A DNA stretch of 64,000 bases, taken from positions 23,160 to 87,159 of the forward strand of contig NZ_AOPO01000018.1 in assembly GCF_000336575.1 (NCBI RefSeq), read 5' to 3'. The notes beneath the pieces are model-generated. The model worked only from the letters and a program-made list of their open reading frames with translations, was not told the DNA's origin and did no database searches. Each line of letters begins with the position of its first letter. Position 1 is the first letter of the stretch. Both the position numbers and the translations under genes were made by a program. This document shows positions 28,063 through 37,011 of the stretch, in pieces. The DNA comes from Vreelandella titanicae BH1. Lineage in GTDB: Bacteria; Pseudomonadota; Gammaproteobacteria; Pseudomonadales; Halomonadaceae.

Positions 28063-29367
28063 TCAGCTACCACTTGATAGGCTGGGAGCGAGGTGGGGTG
28101 CGGTATTGCCCGCCACCGGGTGTGAGGCAAAGCGCACTATTACCATCTCGGCGGTGGGGTCGATATAGATCGTCTGCCCACGGGCAGTGAATGCACCATG
28201 ATCATTATGCAGCGACCACCACATGCCACGGTAACTGCCACCGGGTAAAGTGCGGTAACCTGCAGCGGCAAACGCTTGCCTGCCACCGCCTTGACGAATG
28301 CGTTCTACCGCAGCCGCGGGAAACAGTTGCTTGCCGTTAATAACACCTTCATTCAGCACTAACTGCCCTACTCTGACCATATCCCTTAGGCCTGCGCTTA
28401 AACCGCCAGCGGCAAAGGGTGTTCCGATAGAGTCGACGGTAAAGTAGCCATCCTGCTCGGCGCCTATGCGTTGCCAAATTCGCGACGACAGTAACGACGT
28501 CACCGACTCGCCCGTGGTGCGCGCAATTACCCAACCGAGTGCATCGGTATTGATTGTTTTGTAGCCAAACACCTGACCATGCTCACCTTCCGGCTGCACG
28601 GTGGCTAAATACTCATAGTAAGTGCGTGGCCCAGAGTAGCCTTCTGGCTTAGGAAGTGGGCTTGCCGCTGCGTTGTACGCCCATATTTCCGCATTGGGGT
28701 CGCTGTAATCTTCGCTATAGGCAAGGCCTGTGGTCATTTCTAACAGCTGCTGCACGGTGGCATTGCCAAAAGCGCTATTGGCCAGCTCTGGCAGTATGTC
28801 GCCGACGAGCGCCTCTTCATCCAATGCGCCTTCAGCGACCAGAATTTCCCCCAACAGGCCGGTCATCGACTTAGTCACCGACATTGCCCCGTGCTGGCCC
28901 GCCTCATCTAAACAGCCGGCGTAGTACTCATACACCACTTGCCCCTGATGAAGAATCAGCAGGCCATCGGTGTAGTTCTCGCTCAACGATACCTGCCACG
29001 ACATGGGTTCACTACCGTCAAGGGGTGTAAACAGCACATCATTGATAGCGTCATCCAGCGCGTAGGTGAGCGGCATAGGCGCTCCCAACCCCCTGCTCAC
29101 CTGTTTAGTGGGTAGCAATTCGCGGAAGTGGCACACTGTCCAACGCATTTTAGGAAAGCTAAAGTAATTGGAGTCAGGTTGGCCAATTACCCGTTCTGAA
29201 ACAGGCGGAAACCCTTGCATCCAGCCCAACCGGTTGGGGTCTGATTCGTCGGCGCTTAACACGTCACTATTAAATGCCTGCGCGAAGGCTGGTGCTGCCC
29301 AACCAACAAATATGGTGGACATCGCAAGCGGTAGAACGCTGATGAATCGACGGGTTAAACGCGGCAT
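28063..29367 (-). CDS. Serine hydrolase of the beta-lactamase (class C-like) family
   Basis: A secreted or periplasmic protein of 434 residues from the ATG at 29367 (GGAG seven bases upstream; a TTG two codons earlier is also in frame). Signal peptide ends near AFAQA. The catalytic SxxK motif is SVTK at about residues 163-166. The usual tyrosine-containing second motif is less clear; candidates are YKT and YSE in the middle. Members act as beta-lactamases, D-amino-acid peptidases or esterases, so the substrate cannot be named. It lies just downstream of a ferrichrome-class receptor on the same strand, with 162 bp between. Inverted CTGTCC/GGACAG arms occur at 29386-29409 upstream of its start. 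Confidence 0.82.
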   Translation of the reverse strand: MPRLTRRFISVLPLAMSTIFVGWAAPAFAQAFNSDVLSADESDPNRLGWMQGFPPVSERVIGQPDSNYFSFPKMRWTVCHFRELLPTKQVSRGLGAPMPLTYALDDAINDVLFTPLDGSEPMSWQVSLSENYTDGLLILHQGQVVYEYYAGCLDEAGQHGAMSVTKSMTGLLGEILVAEGALDEEALVGDILPELANSAFGNATVQQLLEMTTGLAYSEDYSDPNAEIWAYNAAASPLPKPEGYSGPRTYYEYLATVQPEGEHGQVFGYKTINTDALGWVIARTTGESVTSLLSSRIWQRIGAEQDGYFTVDSIGTPFAAGGLSAGLRDMVRVGQLVLNEGVINGKQLFPAAAVERIRQGGGRQAFAAAGYRTLPGGSYRGMWWSLHNDHGAFTARGQTIYIDPTAEMVIVRFASHPVAGNTAPHLAPSLSSGS

Positions 29368-29491
29368 GACCAACTCCTAAATAGGCTGTCCTGCACATAA
29401 AGCGGACAGGCAGCGTCCTCAGTATAGATAGAAATGCACGATGCTTTACTAAGATATACGCCCAAATCCTAAGGCATACCCCAGATACGCA

Positions 29492-29518
29492 AACGCCCGA
29501 CCTATATGACCGGGCGTT
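29492..29518 (-). terminator. Hairpin terminator after ferrichrome-class receptor
   Basis: AACGCCCG pairs with CGGGCGTT around an 11-nt loop just past the receptor stop on the minus strand. The T-run is only three bases, so termination may be partial, letting some transcripts enter the serine hydrolase gene. Confidence 0.6.
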
Positions 29519-29535
29519 GTGGTTTGCACTGGGCC

Positions 29536-31599
29536 TTACCAACTATATTTCACGCTGCCAATCACACTGCGGGATTCACCGTAATAGCACCAGTATTCAC
29601 AGCTGGCCACGTACTCTTTATCGGTGAGGTTGTTGACGTTGACCTGGGCCTGCCAACCGTCAGCAAACTCATAGCCCACCATGGCATCGACCAGAGTGTA
29701 GCTATCCACTACTGTGTTGTCGGCGACGCTGGTATCAACAGTGCTGCCCACATAACGCACACCGCCACCTAGGGTCACGCCGTTTAACGCGCCGCCGGTG
29801 AAGGCGTAATCCAACCAAGTTGATGCTTGGTGGCGCGGGATTAACGGCGCACGCTCATCGCCTTCCAGACGAGCATCGGTGTAGGTGTAGGCCGCGGTGA
29901 CTTTTAACGCATCGGTAATATAACCCACCCCTTCCAGCTCAAAGCCTTGAGAGGTACGCTTGCCCTCTTGTACTTGGAAGCCTGCTGGAGAGGTCACTAG
30001 AGTATTGGTCTCTTCCAGATCAAAAACTGCCGCCGTTACATAGCCATCCCAGTCGAACGGCGCCAATTTAGCGCCTATTTCCCACTGACGACCTTCGCGG
30101 GGATCATACAGGTCGCCTGCATCATCGACTCTACCCACTGGGTCAAATGACTCGGTGTAGCTAACGTAAGGATTAACACCGTTTTCACCCAGATACATTG
30201 CGCCACCTGACCAAGACACTTGGTCGTCATCTGAGCGCTGAGTGGTTCCTGCGGTTTGATTACGGTTATCAGTTTCCGCTTGGTCGTAGCGTACGCCGCC
30301 CAGCAGCACCCAGCGGTCATCGATACGCAGCTGGTTTTGGGCATACAGACCGGTCTGCTCTTTATCGATTTCCCGAGTTAGCAGATCTTCTTCTGCAATC
30401 GGCGTAAAGTTACCGTAGGTTGGGTTAAAGATATCAATCGGCTCGCCGAACGCATAGTTATCCCCTTCCTGGCCACGCAGGCTCAAGTTTTGGTAATCAA
30501 CACCCAGCAGCAGCGTATTCTCGGTGCGATCACCGTACCAAGTACCCACCATGCGGTTATCAATCGTCCAGCTATCAATGGAACCATCGCGATAAACCAA
30601 TCCACGGGATGCGCGTCGATCATCAACCATGGAGAGTGCGTAGGTGCTGCGCAGCTCTAAGTCCAGTTCGCTGTAGCGCAGGTCTTGCTCAAACGACCAA
30701 GTATCGTTAATAGCGTGGCGAAGCTCATAACCAAGCCCCCACTGAGTGCGTTTATCCTGATCGTATCCAGGTTCGCTCAAGTTGGTCTGTGGGTCTATGC
30801 GGCCAAAGGGGGTGTTTTCCACAGTGCCATAGGGCAGCTTAAAGCCATTAACGGGAACGCCATCATCTTTTTGCACGCTGGCTAAAAAGGTAACGGTAGT
30901 ATCTTCACTAAGATCAACCGCCAGGCTCGGCGCAAAATAGTAGCGCTCGTTATCCGTGGCGTTTAAATCGCCGTCGCGCTCTTTGTATAATCCCACCAAG
31001 CGATAGCGCACATCCTCTGATTCTCCCAGCGGCCCGCTGGTATCAATGCCGACTTGGCGATGGTTGCGGTTGCCAAGCTGTAAATTAACCTCCCCTTGAG
31101 GAGTCTCAGTCGGACGCTTACTGACCGCATTGATCAAGCCCCCAGGAGGTGCCTCACCGTATAGAATCGATGAAGGCCCTTTAAATACCTCGATACGTTC
31201 CAAACCATAAGGCTCGGGTAGCCACTGATAAAATCCTTCGCGGTAGATTCGCAGACCATCTTGGTAAGTCGATTGATCAAAACCGCGCACCTTGAGCCAA
31301 TCGGTATTGTTATCACTACCGTAATGGCCCGACAGCACGCCCGCACGATAGCGGAAAGTTTCATCTAGCTGTTGGACGTTACGGGCTTCCAGTTCTTCAC
31401 GGTCAACGCTTGAGACCGGGCGTGGTGTCTCTACTAGCGGGGTATCGACTTTTAGTGCCGTGGCGGTAACCACCACAGTATCGTTGGAAGTGTTTTCTTC
31501 CTGAGCATAGGCAGATGCGCAAAAAAGCGCCGCAGTGACGGGGATCAGTGCGGAAATTGAGCGCGCCAAAGGACGACGGGCAAACGGCAGACGAGGCAT
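29536..31599 (-). CDS. TonB-dependent receptor, ferrichrome/ferrioxamine (FhuA/FoxA) class
   Basis: A 687-residue outer-membrane receptor for a hydroxamate-type ferric siderophore, by class. Signal peptide with a cut near ASAYAQ-E. A TonB box (DTVVVTAT, about residues 40-47) precedes the plug, which has the FhuA/FoxA-like phrases VRGFDQSTYQDGLR, PYGLERIEVFKGPSSILYGE and PPGGLINAVSKRP. The barrel ends in the terminal aromatic of outer-membrane proteins (IGSVKYSW). No dedicated ABC genes adjoin it, so import through the inner membrane probably uses one of the two other systems. A Fur-like site lies about 55 bp upstream of the ATG. Confidence 0.92.
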   Translation of the reverse strand: MPRLPFARRPLARSISALIPVTAALFCASAYAQEENTSNDTVVVTATALKVDTPLVETPRPVSSVDREELEARNVQQLDETFRYRAGVLSGHYGSDNNTDWLKVRGFDQSTYQDGLRIYREGFYQWLPEPYGLERIEVFKGPSSILYGEAPPGGLINAVSKRPTETPQGEVNLQLGNRNHRQVGIDTSGPLGESEDVRYRLVGLYKERDGDLNATDNERYYFAPSLAVDLSEDTTVTFLASVQKDDGVPVNGFKLPYGTVENTPFGRIDPQTNLSEPGYDQDKRTQWGLGYELRHAINDTWSFEQDLRYSELDLELRSTYALSMVDDRRASRGLVYRDGSIDSWTIDNRMVGTWYGDRTENTLLLGVDYQNLSLRGQEGDNYAFGEPIDIFNPTYGNFTPIAEEDLLTREIDKEQTGLYAQNQLRIDDRWVLLGGVRYDQAETDNRNQTAGTTQRSDDDQVSWSGGAMYLGENGVNPYVSYTESFDPVGRVDDAGDLYDPREGRQWEIGAKLAPFDWDGYVTAAVFDLEETNTLVTSPAGFQVQEGKRTSQGFELEGVGYITDALKVTAAYTYTDARLEGDERAPLIPRHQASTWLDYAFTGGALNGVTLGGGVRYVGSTVDTSVADNTVVDSYTLVDAMVGYEFADGWQAQVNVNNLTDKEYVASCEYWCYYGESRSVIGSVKYSW

Positions 31600-31654
31600 G
31601 ATAGAGTCTCAGTTGGAATTAGGAGCAAAGAGGAAGCAGAGAAATAAGCATCAT

Positions 31655-31673
31655 GATAATCGTTGTTATTAGC
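31655..31673. promoter_or_regulatory. Fur-like box upstream of ferrichrome-class receptor
   Basis: GATAATCGTTGTTATTAGC, about 13 of 19 matches to the Fur consensus by eye, 55 bp before the receptor ATG on the minus strand. Confidence 0.6.
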
Positions 31674-31769
31674 ATTCATGATAGCGCTTTTGAATAGTTG
31701 CTTTCAATGGCCTAATGCGGGGATTTTCCACGCTGACTGAAGGCGATACCAACAGACTGTACCCAATGC

Positions 31770-31836
31770 ATCTCAACTGCTTAGATGCTTTAGCAGTTGA
31801 GATTTGAGAAGAGAGGCGCTGCGTTCCCTGCAGCGC
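31770..31836. other. Two consecutive hairpins, possible small RNA or rRNA-like fragment
   Basis: ATCTCAACTGCT and its exact complement enclose a 10-nt loop (31770-31803). A second stem, GCGCTGC/GCAGCGC, follows at 31816-31836. Neither is followed by a T-run, so a terminator role is doubtful. The first loop resembles, from memory, the reverse complement of a helix near the 3' end of 23S rRNA. Confidence 0.3.
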
Positions 31837-32016
31837 AAAGTGCAACGTCCTGTTTAGGCATTTCCGTTGCCACACTTATATCTACATTAAACAGTTAGCT
31901 ATCTGTTGGCTGTGCGCTGGCGAACATGGGGGTGAAAACTCCTGCAATAACTATCCCTCTCCAACGATTCTCTCTTATACAACACGTCGTTTCTAAGCCT
32001 GTTCCAAGAGGCTTAT

Positions 32017-32030
32017 GTACGTTAGCGTAC
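32017..32030. promoter_or_regulatory. Palindrome GTACGTTAGCGTAC upstream of first Crp/Fnr-type gene
   Basis: Arms GTACG/CGTAC around TTAG, flanked by TTAT on the left and TGA on the right. It lies 145 bp before the chosen start. It matches the site at 32937 at 12 of 14 positions and the site at 9163 at 11 of 14. Confidence 0.6.
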
Positions 32031-32175
32031 TGAGTTGGTCTGCCGATAGCCTATACTAAAAACGATATCTGTATAAAAATTTGTGATAACAGTAAAAAGC
32101 ATTAGAAAAGAACATCTTACTCAGACAATTTTGATCAAAAGCCGCGCGACAGCCAACAACAGGGGGAGAGGTGCG

Positions 32176-32886
32176 ATGCTAGAACTCCAGCAGAACGCTC
32201 TGCTTGGCTTATTACCCGAAGAAGACCTTGCGCATCTGTTGCCTCATCTTGAGCAGGTTACATTGTCCTTGGGTCAGTCACTCAGCGAATCCGGCCGGCA
32301 AATGAGCCATGTCTATTTCCCATTGGATTCTATCGTCTCACTGCTGTGCGTAATGGAAGATGGTGCCTCGACGGAAATTGCCGTAGTGGGTTATGAAGGA
32401 GTGGTAGGCGTTTCGTTGTTCATGGGCGGAGAGACCACCCCCAGCCGAGCGATTGTGCAGAGTGCAGGGAAGGCTTACCGCCTTAAGGGGCAATTACTCA
32501 AAAACGAATTCTATCGCGCGGGCCCTATGCAGCGACTACTTCTGCGCTATACCCAAGCCTTGCTGACGCAGATGGCACAGACAGCGGTATGCAACCGCCA
32601 TCACAGCGTCGATCAGCAGCTATGCCGCTGGCTGCTACTCAGCCTCGACCGGCTACCGGGCGATAAATTGATTATGACCCAAGAGTTAATTGCCAATATG
32701 CTGGGCGTGCGGCGCGAAGGCGTGACCGAGTCCGCAGGGAAACTCCAGCGAGCAGGGCTGATTTCCTACAACCGCGGGCATATCACCATCATTGACAGGC
32801 CTGGGCTAGAGAAGCGGGTCTGCGAGTGTTACGCGGTGGTTAAGCGCGAGTACGACCGCCTACTCAACCACCATGACGTAATGTAA
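32176..32886 (+). CDS. Crp/Fnr-family transcriptional regulator (first of tandem pair)
   Basis: A 236-residue regulator with an N-terminal cyclic-nucleotide-binding-type beta-roll (about 10-125, including VYFPLDSIVSLL and GYEGVVGVS) and a C-terminal winged helix (LIMTQELIANMLGVRREGVTES as recognition region). The arginine/glutamate pocket of true CRP and the FNR iron-sulfur cysteines at the N-terminus are not evident, so the signal is unknown. A C-x-C pair occurs near the C-terminus (VCECY). The start is ATG 32176 with a strong GGGGGAGAGG site; the frame is open back to 32083. It is a paralogue of the next gene. Confidence 0.9.
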   Translation: MLELQQNALLGLLPEEDLAHLLPHLEQVTLSLGQSLSESGRQMSHVYFPLDSIVSLLCVMEDGASTEIAVVGYEGVVGVSLFMGGETTPSRAIVQSAGKAYRLKGQLLKNEFYRAGPMQRLLLRYTQALLTQMAQTAVCNRHHSVDQQLCRWLLLSLDRLPGDKLIMTQELIANMLGVRREGVTESAGKLQRAGLISYNRGHITIIDRPGLEKRVCECYAVVKREYDRLLNHHDVM

Positions 32887-32936
32887 TCCTTCAATCCCTA
32901 CTATCAATCTACCCGTAAACACCATTCCAACGTTAT

Positions 32937-32950
32937 GTACGCTAGCGTGC
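32937..32950. promoter_or_regulatory. Palindrome GTACGCTAGCGTGC upstream of second Crp/Fnr-type gene
   Basis: Same design as the site at 32017, with conserved TTAT on the left and CGA on the right. It lies 135 bp before the second regulator's ATG, nearly the same distance as in the first gene. Confidence 0.6.
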
Positions 32951-33085
32951 CGACGAGTGATTTACCCAATGTTAATATGCGCATAGTCCGTCAATAACGC
33001 TGATGATGGCCTATCTGCAGCCGACATCAAAATGATTTACACCTTCATTGTGCTGTTTGCCAGGTTCTTATAACCGGAGAGGCAC

Positions 33086-33799
33086 ATGACGTCTATTTTG
33101 AACGTTCCCACTGCCAATCAACTCCTTGTTGAGCTGCCGGAAGTCGAGCGAAATGCCTTTATGGCTGCCTGCAACACCGTGGAGCTTAGCTTTGGTAAAG
33201 TGCTGCTACAGCCCACAGAGACATTTACCCACGTCTATTTTCCCATCGATAGCTTCATTTCACTGATTGTCGTCATCGATACTGACAAACGACTGGAAGT
33301 CGCGATGGCGGGTCGGGAAGGAATGCTGGGCAGCTCCTTAGTGTTAGGCATTGATGAGGCGCCACTACTCGCGCTGGTTCAAGGAGCAGGTTCGGCCCTA
33401 CGTATTGACGCTGGAGCCTTTCAACAACTACTCCTTAGCACTCCGGTATTACAACAGCGACTAAAGCGATATATCTATGTCGTGATGAAGCAACTGGCGA
33501 CATCTGCGGCGTGTAATCATTTTCATCGAATTGAAGAGCGCCTCGCCCGCTGGCTGCTGATAACTCAGGATCGCGCGGGTACCGATCAGTTGAATCTGAC
33601 TCATGAGTTTCTGGCCATGATGCTCGGGGTTAGACGTGCAGGCATTACCCTGGCGGCGATAGCCCTGCAGGCGCGTGGCCTAATCCGTTACCAGCGTGGA
33701 ACCATCACGGTGCTTGATCGACTAGGCCTAATCGAGGCGTCCTGCGATTGCTATAGCGATGATTGCGCGTTATACGCCAAAATGTTGCCGGTGATATAA
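33086..33799 (+). CDS. Crp/Fnr-family transcriptional regulator (second of tandem pair)
   Basis: A 237-residue paralogue of the preceding gene, in the same orientation with a 199-bp gap and its own palindrome. The N-terminal sensor domain has THVYFPIDSFISLIV and GREGMLGSS. The C-terminal winged helix has LTHEFLAMMLGVRRAGIT. A C-x-C pair is again present near the C-terminus (SCDCY), matching the VCECY of the first. GGAGAGG stands seven bases before the ATG. Proteins of this subgroup are often found with stress genes in proteobacteria, but their effectors are not defined. Confidence 0.9.
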   Translation: MTSILNVPTANQLLVELPEVERNAFMAACNTVELSFGKVLLQPTETFTHVYFPIDSFISLIVVIDTDKRLEVAMAGREGMLGSSLVLGIDEAPLLALVQGAGSALRIDAGAFQQLLLSTPVLQQRLKRYIYVVMKQLATSAACNHFHRIEERLARWLLITQDRAGTDQLNLTHEFLAMMLGVRRAGITLAAIALQARGLIRYQRGTITVLDRLGLIEASCDCYSDDCALYAKMLPVI

Positions 33800-33870
33800 A
33801 GAAAGGAAGCGTAACGCTTGATCAAGCATTTAATAAGCCCCCTTCCTCTGTAACGCCAACGGGCTACGTA

Positions 33871-33893
33871 AAGAGGCCATTGGCTGGCCTCTT
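33871..33893. terminator. Hairpin between convergent regulator and amidohydrolase genes
   Basis: AAGAGGCC pairs with GGCCTCTT around a 7-nt loop. T-runs are short on both strands; it may serve both convergent genes. Confidence 0.5.
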
Positions 33894-33930
33894 CATTACG
33901 CAGCGTTTTATTAAGCAGCATTAAGCCTGA

Positions 33931-35157
33931 CTACAGAACATTTTTGTAAGCTACTCCCCCTTTCATAATTAGCATGAGCTGCTCATCGGGCTGAGTAAGA
34001 ACATTAATATCGTCCAAAGGATTGTCTTTAAGCACGATTACGTCTCCCCTTGCGCCTGGGATAATCTCGCCAAAATCGCCGGTGTGACCATAAGCGTCGG
34101 CGGCGTGGCTAGTGGCTGCACGAATCAGCTCGTCGGTGGGCACTACATCTTTGCGTAAATGAAATTCGTTGAGTTGATGGCGTTGCATCCGGCCAAGAAG
34201 ATCAGAGCCGTATAGCATCTTGACACCGTATTGTTGAGCCATTTCCAGTGCCTTACCGCCAGCATCCAGCACATCATAAACCTTGCGTTGTAGGTGCTCG
34301 GCCATGCCCGCTTCGACGCCCTCCTTCGCTAAGGCATCGTAAGTGCAGAGAGTCGGCGTTAGGTAAGCGTCGTACTCAAGGAATAGCCGACAGCTCTCCT
34401 CGTCCATAAGGTTGCCGTGCTCAATGGTCTTGACGCCTCTGGGGATAAGCCGGTTGATAGCGCGCGCCGTATAGGCATGTGCCATGGTATGAATATTGGC
34501 GGCGGAGGCTTCTTCCACAATGGCATCAATTTCCTCAAGCGAAAATTGCGTGCTGTCGATACGGTCGGTAGGTGATGAAACGCCGCCAGACGCCATAATC
34601 TTGATCTGGGTGGCACCCTTTCTGATCTCATCCCGGGCGGCCCGGCGTACTTCACTAACACCGTCACAAACACGACCTAGGCCCGCGCAGCAGAAGCAGC
34701 CTTCAAAGGTTTGTTGGCCTGGGCCGCGCATATCGGCGTGGCCGCCGGTCTGGGAGAGTGCATTCCCGGCGTACATGATACGCGGGCCGACCAGGGCACC
34801 TTCATCGACAGCCTTGGCGAGCCCGTAATCTGCACCGCCAGCATCGCGCACGGTCGTGAATCCGCGCATCAACATAGCTTCCAGCAGCTCGCTTGATTTG
34901 GCACCCACATAGAAAGGCGAAAGCGTCTCAAGCAGAGCAAAATTGGGTGTAATTGCCGTGACGTGTACATGCGAATCAACCAGACCAGGCATCAGGTAGT
35001 GGCCTTGAATATCGATGACGTGATCATCACTGCCCTCTAGCGGCGAATCGCTCACATCGACGATACGGCCATCCTGAATACGCACCTGCTGGTTGGCGAG
35101 TACTTTTCCGTTGCGCGTGTCGATGACGTTGGCATTAATAAAGCGTGTCGTTGTCAT
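33931..35157 (-). CDS. Metal-dependent amidohydrolase (imidazolonepropionase/Xaa-Pro-type)
   Basis: A 408-residue cytosolic hydrolase of the amidohydrolase superfamily. Metal ligands are visible: H63 and H65 (DSHVH), a lysine bridge candidate K186 (IKIMASGG), H227 (MAHAYT), H247 (IEHG) and D319 (GSDLL). An unusual cysteine cluster, GCFCCAGLGRVC, lies at about 153-164. Relatives split N-acyl or prolyl dipeptides and similar amides. It is last in the TRAP operon, 35 bp after the large permease, so its substrate is probably the compound the TRAP system imports. The exact compound is unknown. Confidence 0.87.
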   Translation of the reverse strand: MTTTRFINANVIDTRNGKVLANQQVRIQDGRIVDVSDSPLEGSDDHVIDIQGHYLMPGLVDSHVHVTAITPNFALLETLSPFYVGAKSSELLEAMLMRGFTTVRDAGGADYGLAKAVDEGALVGPRIMYAGNALSQTGGHADMRGPGQQTFEGCFCCAGLGRVCDGVSEVRRAARDEIRKGATQIKIMASGGVSSPTDRIDSTQFSLEEIDAIVEEASAANIHTMAHAYTARAINRLIPRGVKTIEHGNLMDEESCRLFLEYDAYLTPTLCTYDALAKEGVEAGMAEHLQRKVYDVLDAGGKALEMAQQYGVKMLYGSDLLGRMQRHQLNEFHLRKDVVPTDELIRAATSHAADAYGHTGDFGEIIPGARGDVIVLKDNPLDDINVLTQPDEQLMLIMKGGVAYKNVL

Positions 35158-35192
35158 GAGTATTCCTTGTGAGTGTTCTTGTGAGAGTGGCG

Positions 35193-36500
35193 TTAAAACA
35201 TCTTTTGCGGAAGGTAGAGCGAAAGCGCTGGAATCAGCACGATCAATAACAGGGCAACAATATCCATGACGATGAACCAGGCGACGCCCTTAAAGACTTC
35301 AGACAGGGTGACGCTATTGCCCAAGGCACCTTTGATGACATACACATTGAGCCCGATAGGCGGAGTGACCAACCCCACTTCAAGCAGCTTTACGACGATG
35401 ATACCGAACCAGATCAAGTTGAGGTCTGCGCCTTCCACTAAGGGCAGAATTAACGGCAGAGTGAGGAGCAGTAAGCCAATGGAGTCGATAAACATCCCCA
35501 GCACAAGATAGATCACTGCCACCGCGAGAATGATCCACCAGGTCTCGGTGCTGACGCCGAGGATTATTTCGGAGAAAGCAGCGGGCACGCCACTCATGGC
35601 TAGAAAGCGGGTGAAAAACAGCGACCCAATGAGAATAATAAAGATGCTTGCCGTGCTCACCGCCGTGCGAATCAGCGCTTCCCGAATGGCTGAAAAAGTT
35701 AGTGTGCGCCGTGCCAAAGCAATCAGAGCGGCAATGGTTGTACCCACGGCCCCCGCTTCGGTAGGTGAAAAAACACCCAGAAAAATCCCGCCAAGAACTG
35801 AGCCGATCAGCAACGGCAACGGCCAGATATGCTTAAAGGCATCCCACTTTTCGTCCCAGCTAGAGCGTACATCGGTGTTGCCCGCCAAGCTGGGGCTAAG
35901 CTTGGTTCGCACCATAATCATGGCGATGTAAAGCAGCGCCGAAAGCACACCGGGGATGAATCCCGCCATAAACAGTTGACCCACCGACACCTGGGCATAA
36001 ACGCCATAGAGCACCAGCAGCACGCTTGGGGGAATCAGCGAGCCAAGTGTTCCAGAGGCGGCGACGGTACCGGTGGCCAGCCCCTTGTCGTAGTTATGCT
36101 TGAGCATTTCGGGCACGGCAATCCGCGACATGGCCGCCGATGTTGCGACGCTAGAGCCGGAGGCTGCAGCAAAGAAGGCAGAGGCCATAACACTGGAAAC
36201 AGCCAGACCGCCAGGCAGGCGCGCCAGATAAAGGCGCATGGCATGAAACAGGCCTTGGGTCATATTAGTGCTGGTACACAAATAGCCCATAAACAGGAAC
36301 ATAGGTGCAGCGGTCAGTTCCCAGGTACCTGCAAAGTCGAACGGAGTGGCCGAAATCATCCCCCAGGCCACACGCATGCTGGTCATTTCGCCAATGCCGA
36401 TAATCGACACCAAACCCAGTGCCACGCCGATTGGTACGCGCAGGGCGGTAAGGGCCAAGGCGATGGCAATGCCTGCCACACCTATCTCGATATTACTCAT
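35193..36500 (-). CDS. TRAP transporter large permease subunit (DctM family)
   Basis: A 435-residue inner-membrane protein of about 12 helices, the ion-driven translocation subunit of a tripartite ATP-independent periplasmic transporter. Marks: a glycine-rich PIGVALGLVSIIG start, FLFMGYLCTSTNMTQGLF, AASGSSVATSAAMSRIAVPEM, GTLGSLIPPSVLLVLYG and EVGLVTPPIGLNVYVIKG. These are standard for DctM. It follows the small permease by 10 bp. The sodium gradient expected in a halophile would drive it. Confidence 0.93.
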   Translation of the reverse strand: MSNIEIGVAGIAIALALTALRVPIGVALGLVSIIGIGEMTSMRVAWGMISATPFDFAGTWELTAAPMFLFMGYLCTSTNMTQGLFHAMRLYLARLPGGLAVSSVMASAFFAAASGSSVATSAAMSRIAVPEMLKHNYDKGLATGTVAASGTLGSLIPPSVLLVLYGVYAQVSVGQLFMAGFIPGVLSALLYIAMIMVRTKLSPSLAGNTDVRSSWDEKWDAFKHIWPLPLLIGSVLGGIFLGVFSPTEAGAVGTTIAALIALARRTLTFSAIREALIRTAVSTASIFIILIGSLFFTRFLAMSGVPAAFSEIILGVSTETWWIILAVAVIYLVLGMFIDSIGLLLLTLPLILPLVEGADLNLIWFGIIVVKLLEVGLVTPPIGLNVYVIKGALGNSVTLSEVFKGVAWFIVMDIVALLLIVLIPALSLYLPQKMF

Positions 36501-36510
36501 TAGGAAACTC

Positions 36511-37011
36511 CTACAGGGCTTGGCGTTGTTGCAGCGCCTTAATCATGTTGGCGAGGATGGCCAGGCACATAGCTGCAAAGCCAACCGGTAACGCCCAACG
36601 ACTGGGCCATAGATAGAAGGTGAAATTGGCCATGGCCGTTTCCATTCGAACCGTAGCGCGAACGGCATCTAGATAGCTCTGGTAGCAGAGCATGCCGAAA
36701 TAGAGGAACCCAAGGGTGCTGGCAAATAGGTAAAGCGTTAGTTGGGCAATAGGCGGAAGCCTTCCCACCAGCACATCCACGCTGATGTGTTCCCGCTGAA
36801 GCTCCACATAGGCGAGAGGCAGAAAGACGACGGCGACCATGTAGTAAAAAGAGACAAACTCCAAGGTGCCGGTAAACGACTTTCCGAATAAGTAGCGCAG
36901 CCCAACATCGAGTGAGACATGCAGTGCCATAAGCACCAGAAAGAGGGCCGCCAGCACCATGGCACTTTTGGCAACCCACTGGCTCAGTGATTCGAAGTGT
37001 TTGGCCATCAT
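36511..37011 (-). CDS. TRAP transporter small permease subunit (DctQ family)
   Basis: A 166-residue protein with four membrane helices, the DctQ partner of the large TRAP permease. Marks: VALRYLFGKS-like GLRYLFGKSFTGTLEF, then YVELQREHISVDVLVGRLP, typical of the family. Its start overlaps the stop of the TetR gene by four bases (ATGA), so permease and regulator are translationally coupled. It directly precedes the large subunit. Confidence 0.92.
   Translation of the reverse strand: MMAKHFESLSQWVAKSAMVLAALFLVLMALHVSLDVGLRYLFGKSFTGTLEFVSFYYMVAVVFLPLAYVELQREHISVDVLVGRLPPIAQLTLYLFASTLGFLYFGMLCYQSYLDAVRATVRMETAMANFTFYLWPSRWALPVGFAAMCLAILANMIKALQQRQAL

Larger units (their letters stand above)
31600..32175. 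other. 576-bp divergent intergenic region with hairpins and operator
   Basis: Between the divergent receptor and the first Crp/Fnr-type gene. It holds a Fur-like site (31655), a perfect 12-bp hairpin (31770-31803), a second 7-bp hairpin (31816-31836) and a palindrome (32017-32030). The reading frame of the regulator is open back to 32083 but is unlikely to be translated from there. No other gene is visible. Confidence 0.6.
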
